A stretch of 13,294 nucleotides of DNA from Geoglobus sp. (GTDB taxonomy: Archaea > Halobacteriota > Archaeoglobi > Archaeoglobales > Archaeoglobaceae): assembly GCA_015523645.1 (NCBI GenBank), contig WAJY01000055.1, positions 1 through 13,294 of the forward strand. Direction: 5' to 3'. Below, one piece after another: positions 1-7,790 of the stretch (its first letter is position 1; each line of letters begins with the position of its first letter). A program made the position numbers and the translations under genes. Under the pieces are notes generated by a model that saw nothing but the letters and a program-made list of their open reading frames with translations, ran no database searches and was not told where the DNA came from.

Positions 1-1298
1 TCGCTAAAAGATGGCAGATAGAGAGAGAAAACTCCATACTCTGAATGCACGGCATCATCGGGTCCGGTGTCATTCTCTTTAAGGTATGGAGTTTCATAGC
101 CAATAGTACCTGCGGCTCTCCAATTAAGGTTGTCTAAATAAACCATCATGTCAGGCTTATCACCATTTGCAATAGGATATGTATCCTCAGGATAAAAAAC
201 CCTGGTTTCCCATCTTTCTCCATTTGGTCCCTTGATGGATTTCACCATATCTGCGATCTCTTCCCTAACCTCATGAAATTCTTCTGGAACAACTCTACCC
301 TCAGGCTCTCTTTCATAAACATTTATAAAAATCCTAGAATAATATCCACCCCATGCCCAAGCTATGGAGTTTCTCCAGTCCACATCAACCCTTTCTAGTT
401 TCGAACCGGGTTTGACCTCCCTGTCTCTGATTTTAAGCAAATCCTCTTCTGCAAGCCATTGATTTATAGCAAAAGCTCCTTTCATGGCTTTTACACCATG
501 ATCTGAGACTATAATTACAGCTACCTCATCAAGATCAAGCAACTTTAGGGTCTTCCCGATCTCTCTATCCAGGAGTTTGTAGTAGTCAAGAATCACACTG
601 GCATACTCGCTGTTAGGCTCATGCAAGTGATGGTTCTCGTCAAAATACTTCCAAAATGCATGGTGAACTCTATCAAGCCCTATCTCAACAAATTCAAAGA
701 AGTCCCACCTTTTGTTCTCAATTAGGTATCTTATTACCTCAAACCTTTTTTCCGTCATTTCCCAGAGTTTTTCCCTAACCTCATCTCTCTCGTCTTTTCT
801 GAAAACAACATCGAAGATGTACTCTCCTACAAGTTTCTCTATCTCTCTTTTGAGTTCTTTAGGATAGGTGTAATCGCTTTGAGCATCGGGAGTTATAAAG
901 CAGCTTACCATAGCCCCCTTTATTTTTTTTGGTGGATAGCTCGGTGGAATTCCAAGGAGTATCGATCTTTTCCCATACTCTCCAAGATAATCCCAAATTG
1001 CCCTTTCCTTTATCATCAAACTGTGAGCTATCCATATCTCATTGTACGTGCCTCTCTTTCTGTGTCTGAATCCATATAATCCGAGCTCCCCAGGAGTTTT
1101 TCCTGTTGACATAACCATCCAAGCTGGAATGGTTATTGCAGGAATGCAGGTTTTCATTGGACCATAAATCGATTTTTTAAGCAGATTCTTGATGTTTGGT
1201 AAATCATCGATAAACCTATTAAAAAGAAGTTCTGGGGATGCTGAGTCCAGCCCCATTACAATGACTTTTTCCACTCCCTCAGCAAGATTTTCATTCAA
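1..1298 (-). CDS. Alkaline-phosphatase-superfamily phosphodiesterase (partial, C-terminus off the left edge)
   Basis: This reading frame starts at TTG 1298 and is open for 432 codons to the window edge. It carries the metal and nucleophile residues of the type I phosphodiesterase/nucleotide pyrophosphatase branch of the AlkP superfamily: D18 in VMGLDSAS, likely nucleophile T56 in AITIPAW, D209/H213 in DRVHH, D266/H267 in SDHG, and H418 in DDAVH. This family hydrolyses phosphodiesters or phosphomonoesters with two metal ions, here probably in the cytoplasm because no signal peptide is visible. The TTG start is chosen because GGAGGG lies 6 bases upstream and because the first beta strand (KVIVMGLD) would be cut by the next ATG (1256). 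TTG overlaps the stop of the upstream DHH gene by two bases (TTGA), so the two are translationally coupled. Substrate is unknown; the operon with sat makes a nucleotide such as APS or a PPi-like by-product an attractive guess only. Confidence 0.9.
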   Translation of the reverse strand, partial: MNENLAEGVEKVIVMGLDSASPELLFNRFIDDLPNIKNLLKKSIYGPMKTCIPAITIPAWMVMSTGKTPGELGLYGFRHRKRGTYNEIWIAHSLMIKERAIWDYLGEYGKRSILLGIPPSYPPKKIKGAMVSCFITPDAQSDYTYPKELKREIEKLVGEYIFDVVFRKDERDEVREKLWEMTEKRFEVIRYLIENKRWDFFEFVEIGLDRVHHAFWKYFDENHHLHEPNSEYASVILDYYKLLDREIGKTLKLLDLDEVAVIIVSDHGVKAMKGAFAINQWLAEEDLLKIRDREVKPGSKLERVDVDWRNSIAWAWGGYYSRIFINVYEREPEGRVVPEEFHEVREEIADMVKSIKGPNGERWETRVFYPEDTYPIANGDKPDMMVYLDNLNWRAAGTIGYETPYLKENDTGPDDAVHSEYGVFSLYLPSFS

Positions 1299-2236
1299 GG
1301 CAATCCCTCCATATATGACTTCACAACCTGAATAACCTGATCAATTTTTTCTGGATGAAAAATGCATCCAACAACTTCCTCCTTTCCTCCTGCAATCCCA
1401 AAAGACTTGAGTTTTGGGATTAAGTCCATGATGTCTCTCTTCATTGCCAACTCTCTGGAAACCCTGCAGTATAGCTGGGCTTTCCCGTTAAAGTCTCTGT
1501 TAATAACCAAAGCCTTCTCAAACCCCATCCCCCAGACCAAAACTCTCGCAACTCTTGAGATTATGTTAAAATTGCTCTCAAACTGAAGAAAGGCTGACTT
1601 TCCATTTCGCTCGACCATCGATAGCACTCTTTCAACTTCACATTCAATTTTGTCCTTTTGCCTTAACCACGGCTCGTATTCAAGCATGTCCTTCCAGTCT
1701 TTCTCAATGAGAACCCTGACAGCATTCTCTACACCTTCTCGATTTCCGGAGATGTGATTTGAATCTATTAGTTCAACAAGATTCAGGACATGAGCCTTCG
1801 ATATGCCAACCCTTCGCATGATCTCTTGCATTTCAGGGATGCGAAATGCAGTTTTTCCGATATCTCCTAAGGTTCCCAGTAATGTTTCCAAATCCCAAGC
1901 GTTTAGGTATTCTGAGACCACCATAGCACAAGATGGATAATTTCTTCCGTTTATTGAGGGGTTGATCTGCTCTACTAGCTTGTTTTTAATTTCAGGCTGG
2001 ATGTGGTGGTCAAAAAATAAAGTTCTCTTGTTGATCCGCTCAACTTCATGTGGAACATTCAGATCTGCCAAGTAAACAGCTTTAGATTTCATTATTAACT
2101 CCCGAATTCTTTCATCAAATTTGTACTCACCTATTGGCAGAGTTGAATTGCTGAATTTATTTTTTAGAAGATACTTTGCTATGAGTGATGCCGAGCAAAT
2201 CCCGTCTGAATCCCAGTGATGAATTATCAGGTTCAT
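1295..2236 (-). CDS. DHH-family phosphoesterase
   Basis: A 313-residue protein with the DHH metal-binding signature: HHWDSDG (H6, D9, D11), D58 in LADLN, D76-H77-H78, and D125 in GTLGDIG. The C-terminal part ends in a DHHA1-like glycine motif (G283-G284). Relatives include RecJ, archaeal GAN exonucleases, NrnA nanoRNase/pAp phosphatase and cyclic dinucleotide phosphodiesterases. The DHHA1 substrate motif is normally GGH..A.G; here it reads GGKEEVVG, with lysine replacing histidine, so a nucleic-acid exonuclease role cannot be assumed. It starts 4 bases after the sat stop and shares bases with the start of the AlkP gene, so it belongs to the same operon. Cleaning up pAp or another sulfation by-product would fit the context but is inference. 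A type II pyrophosphatase is unlikely because the C-terminal domain does not look like DHHA2. Confidence 0.88.
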   Translation of the reverse strand: MNLIIHHWDSDGICSASLIAKYLLKNKFSNSTLPIGEYKFDERIRELIMKSKAVYLADLNVPHEVERINKRTLFFDHHIQPEIKNKLVEQINPSINGRNYPSCAMVVSEYLNAWDLETLLGTLGDIGKTAFRIPEMQEIMRRVGISKAHVLNLVELIDSNHISGNREGVENAVRVLIEKDWKDMLEYEPWLRQKDKIECEVERVLSMVERNGKSAFLQFESNFNIISRVARVLVWGMGFEKALVINRDFNGKAQLYCRVSRELAMKRDIMDLIPKLKSFGIAGGKEEVVGCIFHPEKIDQVIQVVKSYMEGLP

Positions 2237-2240
2237 CTTT

Positions 2241-3380
2241 TCACTCTACAAATGGATTGCTGAAGCTTCTTATAGCCTCAAAAACTTCTTTTCTCATCAT
2301 CTGTTCAGGAGGCTGGATTCCTTCAGAGATCATTGTTCTTAGCCTTGTACCGCTTATCCTCTCTCTGAATTCTTCGCTGTGTGAGCAGATTTTTGCATTT
2401 ACCATCCCTCCACATTTTTTGCAGTAGAAAGCCTCTTTTATGAACATGGGTGTAATTCCGAGATCGGGAAATTCCTCAAATATATCCCACGCCTCATACG
2501 GGCTATAGTAATTGCCAACTCCAGCGTGGTCTCTGCCAACTATAAAATGGGTTGCTCCAAAATTCTTTCTCATTATTGCGTGATGTACAGCCTCTCTTGG
2601 TCCAGCATACTTCATCTCATATCTGACAGTAGCAAGAACTGCTGCATCTCTTGGATAATAGTATCTGAAAAGCGCTTCGTATGCTTTTATTATTACCTCA
2701 TCTCTATAATCTCCACTCTTTTTTCTTCCAAGAACCGGATTTATAAAAAGCCCATCAACAAAAGTAAGCGCAGCTTTCTGAACATACTCGTGACCGAGAT
2801 GGGGCACATTTCGAGTTTGAAAGGCTACAATTGTCTTCCAGCCCCTCTCTTTAAAGAGAACTCTTGTTTCCAAAGGTCTTAGCGTGTATTTTGCAAATGG
2901 GTTCTTAAGCTCATTTAACAATTCAATTTCACCACCAATCAAGTAATCTCCCATCGAATAAACCCGAACAACTCCTGGATGATTAGCATCTCTCGTTTTA
3001 AAGACTTTCTCCACAAACTCCTTCTTGTCATATCTATAGATATCTTCCACATGCATCCTAGCTATTGCTTGATCTTTATGATAAAGCAGAATAGCATCTC
3101 CCTCGCTGAAATCAGGTCTGGAAATTTCAAGGATCACCGGAATTGTCCAAGGTGTATCATCGGTTAAACGCATGTGATCTAAAACAGACAGATAATCATC
3201 CTGAGTTAGAAACCCAGTTAGCGGAGAGTAAACACCATGGGCTATATTCTCAATTTCTATTGCCTTGCTGTGGTCTACGCTTATTTTTGGATATTCATGC
3301 ACCTCGCCAAGAATTCTCTCTTTTGTTTTCTTTGAGAGAACTCTCCTGACAATCCTACCCCCATGGGGCTTTGATACCAT
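2241..3380 (-). CDS. sat: Sulfate adenylyltransferase (ATP sulfurylase)
   Basis: Sat catalyses ATP + sulfate = APS + PPi, or the reverse in sulfur oxidation. The 379-residue protein has the family's active-site pieces: QTRNVPHLGHE at about 188-198 (Gln/Arg/Asn and the HxxH pair), GRDH at 282-285, and the SGTRLR element near 343-348. It is the homo-oligomeric single-chain type with no APS kinase domain. A Cys/His set (C320, C323, C332, H334) looks like a zinc site of the kind described in some thermophilic Sat proteins. ATG 3380 is preferred over TTG 3386 because AGGGG lies 6 bases upstream of it; TTG would sit directly on that site. It lies 12 bases after the RHH gene and 4 before the DHH gene. 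In sulfate-reducing Archaeoglobus sat neighbours APS reductase genes; none are seen here. Confidence 0.97.
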   Translation of the reverse strand: MVSKPHGGRIVRRVLSKKTKERILGEVHEYPKISVDHSKAIEIENIAHGVYSPLTGFLTQDDYLSVLDHMRLTDDTPWTIPVILEISRPDFSEGDAILLYHKDQAIARMHVEDIYRYDKKEFVEKVFKTRDANHPGVVRVYSMGDYLIGGEIELLNELKNPFAKYTLRPLETRVLFKERGWKTIVAFQTRNVPHLGHEYVQKAALTFVDGLFINPVLGRKKSGDYRDEVIIKAYEALFRYYYPRDAAVLATVRYEMKYAGPREAVHHAIMRKNFGATHFIVGRDHAGVGNYYSPYEAWDIFEEFPDLGITPMFIKEAFYCKKCGGMVNAKICSHSEEFRERISGTRLRTMISEGIQPPEQMMRKEVFEAIRSFSNPFVE

Positions 3381-3392
3381 AGCCAACCCCTA

Positions 3393-3626
3393 TCAATCCA
3401 GATAGCCAAGAGCCCTGAGTCTTTCCTTGACTTTTTCTTCCTCTTCTTTGCTGAAAACTTCCTCCTTCTCCTCCTCTTCAAGGCTAGCAAGAACTTCTCT
3501 GAGAACGTAGGTGACATAATCCGAGACTGATGTGAATCCTGTGCCCTCAATCCTAGCCTTTATTTTCTCATACAGCGGCTTTGGTATTGAGACTGTTGTG
3601 TATTTGCTCTCCTTCTCATCCCCCAT
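3393..3626 (-). CDS. Small ribbon-helix-helix (CopG-like) protein
   Basis: A 77-residue protein. Residues 9-49 fit an RHH (MetJ/Arc/CopG) DNA-binding fold: a beta strand around YTTVSIP followed by two helices (PLYEKIKARI and SVSDYVTYVLREVL). Residues 50-77 are a highly acidic, Glu/Lys-rich, probably helical stretch ending in RLRALGYLD. ATG 3626 is chosen because a near-perfect AGGAGGTGA lies 5 bases upstream; an in-frame GTG at 3635 is inside that site. It is first in the sat operon. The palindrome just upstream (3648-3677) makes autoregulation or control of sat plausible, although RHH proteins in small archaeal operons can also be structural partners. The C-terminal LGYL tail resembles, from memory, the tails of archaeal AlkP/sulfatase-like proteins. 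Confidence 0.85.
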   Translation of the reverse strand: MGDEKESKYTTVSIPKPLYEKIKARIEGTGFTSVSDYVTYVLREVLASLEEEEKEEVFSKEEEEKVKERLRALGYLD

Positions 3627-3647
3627 CTCATTCACCTCCTAATTAAG

Positions 3648-3677
3648 TTTAATGTAATCTAATTAAATAACATTAAA
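3648..3677. promoter_or_regulatory. Palindrome in the divergent RHH/lhr spacer, candidate operator
   Basis: The arms TTTAATGT (3648-3655) and ACATTAAA (3670-3677) are perfect inverted copies separated by 14 AT-rich bases. An 8-base direct repeat, CTAATTAA, occurs at 3639-3646 and 3659-3666, 20 bases (about two helical turns) apart. The element overlaps the likely TATA region of the sat operon on the minus strand (TTATTTAA or CTTTTAAT) and lies about 40 bases from the lhr TATA-like box. Its placement fits a repressor site, perhaps for the RHH protein. The function is inferred, not shown, and AT richness raises the chance of coincidental palindromes. Confidence 0.45.
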
Positions 3678-3717
3678 AGCTTTTCGATTTTTTAGCTAGT
3701 GAAAACAGCATTAGGAT

Positions 3718-3728
3718 AAATTTAAAAG
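3718..3728 (+). promoter_or_regulatory. TATA-like box of the Lhr helicase gene
   Basis: AAATTTAAAAG is centred about 30 bases before ATG 3755. An archaeal transcription start about 26 bases downstream would fall near 3750, giving a nearly leaderless message. No Shine-Dalgarno sequence precedes the ATG, which agrees with this. Confidence 0.5.
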
Positions 3729-3754
3729 TTCTTTCTCTCCATCAATTCTTCTAG

Positions 3755-6454
3755 ATGAATAAAGCCTTGAAAAATGCTCTTGAAAAGGCAGGTATAAGGG
3801 AGCTGAATGAACTGCAGAAAAGATCATATAATTTAGTAAAGGCAGGGCAGAGCTGTCTAATTGTTGCTCCCACAGGTAGCGGTAAGACCGAGGCTGCACT
3901 CATCCCCCTTATCGAGATAATTTTAGAGAAAAGACTGGAAGGCATTGCTTTACTCTACATAACCCCTCTCAGAGCTTTAAACAGGGACATGCTTAGGAGA
4001 ATTGAGCAAATAGCTAGGGAAGTTGGGATAACAATTTCTGTGAGGCATGGGGATACAAAAGAGAGCGAAAGAAGAAGGCAGTCGATAAAACCACCCCAGA
4101 TAATGATAACAACTCCAGAAACTTTTCAGCTCCTATTTCTTGGAAAAAATTTGAGAAAGGCATTGAAAAACGTGAGATTTGTTGTTGTTGATGAAGTTCA
4201 TGAATTTGCAGATAGTGAAAGAGGAGCACAGCTTTCTGTTGCATTGGAAAGGTTAAGAGAGTACACAGAATTTCAAATTGTAGCTCTCTCAGCGACAGTA
4301 GGAGATTCTGAGAAGATAAGGAAGTATTTCAAGTGTGATCATGTTCTGGAATACACTGGAGAGAAGAGATACAATTTCAGCATTTTGAAAGCAGAGAACA
4401 AAGAAGAGGACAAAACACTAGCATCTTCCATGGATACTGATCCTGAAATAGCTTCAGAGCTCAGATTGATAAAGGAGATATGCGAGAAACACAACTCGGT
4501 GCTAATATTTGTCAATACAAGGCAAACAGCTGAGGCTCTGGCACTGAAGCTCAAGAAGATCATGAATGTGGAGATCCATCATGGGTCTCTATCAAGGGAT
4601 GTGAGAGTGGAGAACGAAAGAAGATTCATAGCGGGAGAGATAAAGGCTCTGATTTGCACATCGTCCCTTGAACTAGGGATAGACATAGGCTCAGTTGATT
4701 GCGTGATACAGTACAACAGTCCGAGAGAGGTTGGCAGGCTTATACAGAGAGTTGGGAGGAGCGGTCACAGCCTTGAAAAGGTCTCAAAGGGAATAATAGT
4801 TGCCGGAAACTTTGATGATATTCTTGAGTCTGCAGTTATTGTTAGAAAGGCTCAGAGAAAAGAACTTGAGGAGATAAAAACCCATGATCTGAGTTTAGAC
4901 ACCCTTGCAAATCAGATTTCGGCTATGGCAATAGAGTATGGAAAAATCTCAAAGCATAAGGCTTATGGTATAATAAGGAGAGCCTATCCATTCAGAAGGC
5001 TGAGTTTCCATGAATTTGAAAACATTTGCAATTTTCTGGCAGAAGTTGGAGTAATCTTCTTCGATGGTAATAGCATCTCCCCGAGAAGAAGGACGAGGAG
5101 ATTCTTTTATGACAACATTTCAATGATTCCTGACGAAAAGCATTATCTTGTGAAGGACATAACAACAGGGAAAACCGTTGGCGTACTAGACGAATCATTT
5201 CTGCAGACCTTCAGCGGAGAGCTTTTCGCAATGAAGGGAGAGGTGTGGAGGGTTGTTGGAGTTGATGAGATTGTGAGAGTTGTTCCAGCTGGAGTTGATG
5301 CCGAAATCCCAAGGTGGCTTGGAGAGGAGATTCCTGTGCCTTATGAGGTTGCCATAGAGGTTGGATCATTAAGAAAGATCATAGCAGATATTCTCAAGCT
5401 TAAAGGATATGAGAAGGCTGTGAAGTTTTTGGTTGATAACTATTCTTTAAACATTCACTCAGCTAATCACGTTGTTAGAGTAATTCAAAATCATGTAAAT
5501 TCAGGTTATCTAGTCCCAACAGACTCGAGAATTGTTATTGAAGGAAAGGACGAGATTGTGACAGTCAATGCCTGTTTTGGTCACAAAATAAATGAAAGTC
5601 TGGGGAGGATACTAGCCTTGCTTGTCTCTGCAAGGAAAGGAAGAAATGTTGGTGTTGAAATCGACCCATACAGAATAAGACTTTTCCCTGCAAACACTAG
5701 TGAGGTTAAAGAGGTTCTTCTATCCCTAAAGGAGCTTAACAGGGAGGGGATTGAAAACATCATAGAGAGAGCAGTTGTTGACACGAAGCTGTTCCAGTGG
5801 AAAATAGTCAATGTTGCAAGAAAGATGGGTTTTCTGGGCAAGGATGTTGACACAAACAAGATCAATGTCAGAATGCTTGTACAAAAGCTCCGTGATACTC
5901 CAGTTTTCAAGGAGGCTATGAGGGAGATATTTGTTGAAAAGATGGATGTTCACAATCTTTACAAGATACTCAGAGAGATAGACAAGTTCGAGCTGGTTGA
6001 ATACCATTCTCTCACTCCAATAGGCTCCTCATCCTACAGGCAGAGCTTTGACATCCTATTTTCCTCCAAGCCAATAGAAGCTGTTCTTGATGCCTTCAAG
6101 GAAAGAATAGAGAGGGAGAACACGCACATATTGTGTCTAAACTGTGGCTTCAGGGTAAAGGTTAAGGTTGCAAGCGTTAACAGCCTGATTTGTCCTAGGT
6201 GTAAGTCAAAAATGGTGGCATGTGTGAATGCAAAGAGAGATCTCAATGAGATTGATAGAAAAGAGCTTTTCAGAATAGCAAATCTAGTTTCGATGCATGG
6301 AAAGAGAGCTGTATATGCATTGAATACCTATGGTATAGGTGTTGAGACTGCAAGCAGGATACTGATGAGGTATTATCCAGATGAGAGGAGCTTTCTCAAA
6401 GCACTTCTTGAGGCTGAAAAGAACTATATAAGATCAAGGGCTTTCTGGGATTGA
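3755..6454 (+). CDS. Lhr-type superfamily 2 helicase with C-terminal zinc motif
   Basis: This 899-residue ATP-dependent DNA/RNA helicase has the SF2 motifs in order: Walker A PTGSGKT (39-45), Ia TPLRALN, II DEVH (146-149), III SAT, IV-like IFVNTRQTA, V near TSSLELGIDIG, and VI QRVGRSGH (331-338). After the two RecA domains comes the winged-helix and long C-terminal region typical of Lhr proteins. A four-cysteine zinc ribbon follows (C794, C797, C813, C816). The end of the protein, with NTYGIGVETASRIL and a terminal YIRSRAFWD, is typical of archaeal Lhr-like helicases of about 850-950 residues. Bacterial and archaeal Lhr proteins are 3'-5' translocases implicated in DNA repair and RNA handling. 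I do not assign it to an aLhr subgroup. It has its own promoter and is followed 33 bases later by the OB-fold gene. Confidence 0.95.
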   Translation: MNKALKNALEKAGIRELNELQKRSYNLVKAGQSCLIVAPTGSGKTEAALIPLIEIILEKRLEGIALLYITPLRALNRDMLRRIEQIAREVGITISVRHGDTKESERRRQSIKPPQIMITTPETFQLLFLGKNLRKALKNVRFVVVDEVHEFADSERGAQLSVALERLREYTEFQIVALSATVGDSEKIRKYFKCDHVLEYTGEKRYNFSILKAENKEEDKTLASSMDTDPEIASELRLIKEICEKHNSVLIFVNTRQTAEALALKLKKIMNVEIHHGSLSRDVRVENERRFIAGEIKALICTSSLELGIDIGSVDCVIQYNSPREVGRLIQRVGRSGHSLEKVSKGIIVAGNFDDILESAVIVRKAQRKELEEIKTHDLSLDTLANQISAMAIEYGKISKHKAYGIIRRAYPFRRLSFHEFENICNFLAEVGVIFFDGNSISPRRRTRRFFYDNISMIPDEKHYLVKDITTGKTVGVLDESFLQTFSGELFAMKGEVWRVVGVDEIVRVVPAGVDAEIPRWLGEEIPVPYEVAIEVGSLRKIIADILKLKGYEKAVKFLVDNYSLNIHSANHVVRVIQNHVNSGYLVPTDSRIVIEGKDEIVTVNACFGHKINESLGRILALLVSARKGRNVGVEIDPYRIRLFPANTSEVKEVLLSLKELNREGIENIIERAVVDTKLFQWKIVNVARKMGFLGKDVDTNKINVRMLVQKLRDTPVFKEAMREIFVEKMDVHNLYKILREIDKFELVEYHSLTPIGSSSYRQSFDILFSSKPIEAVLDAFKERIERENTHILCLNCGFRVKVKVASVNSLICPRCKSKMVACVNAKRDLNEIDRKELFRIANLVSMHGKRAVYALNTYGIGVETASRILMRYYPDERSFLKALLEAEKNYIRSRAFWD

Positions 6455-6487
6455 TCGCTAGGGCTTCATGCATTTCCGGTGGTTATT

Positions 6488-7159
6488 ATGGAGTTTGAAA
6501 AAAAGGTTGAGGAGATATTGGAACACTTTGGAGGATTGATTGATGAAGATACAGCAAGGCTACTTGCTGAATACTACTTTGGAAAAATTTCTGAAAAAAA
6601 AGATAGGGGCTTTGCTAGGACATTCGTGAAATTTGAGGGAGAGGTGGTGGACAAAAAGGTGTTTAGAGAGAAGGGTTACTGCAGAATTGAGGTGGATGAT
6701 GGTAAAGAAAAGCACTACGTCTATTTCTGGGATGATGCATATGCTGTAGCTTTAAATGACATCTTTCCGGGAATGAGGGTAGAGGGTCTTGCCTACAGAG
6801 GTGAGAGCGGATATCATGTGAGATCTCCAGATTCAATAAGGGCATTTTTCGATGAAAGATCATTTCTTCCATTGTCAAGGCTAAAAGCTGGAATGAGTGC
6901 AAATGTGAAGGGAAGGGTTGCCATAATTGAGGGAATAAGAGAGACAAAAAAGGGAGATAAAATCGCAGTCTTCAGCATAGCAGATGGAGAGGCAATTGTC
7001 CCTCTTATTCTTTGGGATGACAAGATTGAGCATGCAGAACTAATGTCTCCGGGAGATGAGGTTGTGATAATAAATGCATACATAACAGAATTTGATGGAA
7101 AGCTCAACATCCATGCGGGCAGAAATTCCTATGTAGAGGTAAGAAAACTAGAGATCTGA
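6488..7159 (+). CDS. Two-OB-fold, RPA-like nucleic-acid-binding protein
   Basis: A 223-residue protein. Residues 1-36 look like a small helical domain. Residues about 46-115 form one OB-like segment (FEGEVVDKKVF...YVYFWDDA...GMRVEGLAY), and about 135-218 form a second, clearer RPA-type OB fold (ANVKGRVAIIEGI...VPLILWDD...SPGDEVVIINAYI). It has no zinc finger, so it is not a full-length RPA large subunit. It probably binds single-stranded DNA or RNA. ATG 6488 is preferred because GGTGGT lies just upstream; an in-frame GTG at 6479 is part of that site. It follows lhr by 33 bases on the same strand, probably co-transcribed, which suggests the two act on the same substrate. Its 3' end overlaps the convergent hydrolase gene by 12 bases. 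Confidence 0.85.
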   Translation: MEFEKKVEEILEHFGGLIDEDTARLLAEYYFGKISEKKDRGFARTFVKFEGEVVDKKVFREKGYCRIEVDDGKEKHYVYFWDDAYAVALNDIFPGMRVEGLAYRGESGYHVRSPDSIRAFFDERSFLPLSRLKAGMSANVKGRVAIIEGIRETKKGDKIAVFSIADGEAIVPLILWDDKIEHAELMSPGDEVVIINAYITEFDGKLNIHAGRNSYVEVRKLEI

Positions 7160-7705
7160 AAGAAAAGCTGTGATTTCCCTAACAAGCGCATCCATTTTTC
7201 CAGTATAGAAATGGTCTGTTTCTAGCTCAACCATTTTCTTTGGCTCGCTGAGAATTTCAAAAATCTCCTTGGATTCATTTATAGGAACAATATCATCATA
7301 ACTTGCAAATATCACAAGTTTAGGGGCAACGCTATCCTTCAGCTCAATTGAGCCAATTTTCTTTAAAGGGGAGATGAGAACTAGGGCATCGCTATCATTT
7401 GCAATATTGCTGGCTACCACAGAACCGAAAGAATATCCTATTACAGCCACAAATTCATGTCTCTGCTTTAAATAAAGAAACATCTTCTTAGCATCCTCCA
7501 CTTCTCCAATACCATCTCTAAAAGGTTTTTTATAATCAAACCTAAGCGTTGAAAAGCCGATCTTGTTCAATGCATGGCTTATTCTCTCGAGCCTCACATC
7601 GAATCTGTTTCCTCCCATAAGTGGGTGAGGTGGGCATAGGAGAGCGGATCTCTCTCCCCTCACATCATAGCTTCCCCTGATACCGTTTTCAATTATCTCA
7701 ACCAT
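7148..7705 (-). CDS. Small alpha/beta hydrolase
   Basis: A 185-residue alpha/beta-hydrolase of the short, lid-less type found in archaea and bacteria. An oxyanion-hole segment, CPPHPLMGG, precedes the nucleophile elbow GYSFGS (Ser92). The likely acid is D137 in ASYDD and the base H165 in TDHF. The order and spacing Ser-Asp-His are normal. Substrate is unknown; an esterase or thioesterase activity would be typical. ATG 7705 is chosen because a TATA-like box (7725-7733) sits about 26 bases upstream, giving a leaderless message; a TTG at 7720 would also be in frame but has no ribosome binding site. The gene is divergent from gatE and converges on the OB-fold gene, so it appears to be a single-gene unit. 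Confidence 0.87.
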   Translation of the reverse strand: MVEIIENGIRGSYDVRGERSALLCPPHPLMGGNRFDVRLERISHALNKIGFSTLRFDYKKPFRDGIGEVEDAKKMFLYLKQRHEFVAVIGYSFGSVVASNIANDSDALVLISPLKKIGSIELKDSVAPKLVIFASYDDIVPINESKEIFEILSEPKKMVELETDHFYTGKMDALVREITAFLSDL

Positions 7706-7724
7706 AATTCTTGTAGGCAAAATT

Positions 7725-7733
7725 CTATAAATC
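7725..7733 (-). promoter_or_regulatory. TATA-like box of the alpha/beta hydrolase gene
   Basis: On the minus strand this reads GATTTATAG. It is centred about 24-26 bases from ATG 7705, the spacing expected for a leaderless archaeal transcript. Confidence 0.5.
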
Positions 7734-7760
7734 AGTTTTGAAAGAAATCAGGACAAAATC

Positions 7761-7769
7761 TTAATATTT
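7761..7769 (+). promoter_or_regulatory. TATA-like box of gatE
   Basis: TTAATATTT is centred about 26 bases before ATG 7791. This predicts transcription starting at or next to the start codon. The 85-base spacer therefore carries two back-to-back promoters. Confidence 0.5.
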
Positions 7770-7790
7770 CGGTGTGTTTTTACTGGACTG

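Noticed and set aside
5581..6246. Minus-strand open frames of 70-109 codons within the helicase gene.
   Set aside because: Shadows of the helicase C-terminal region, which holds its own zinc motif and conserved end.
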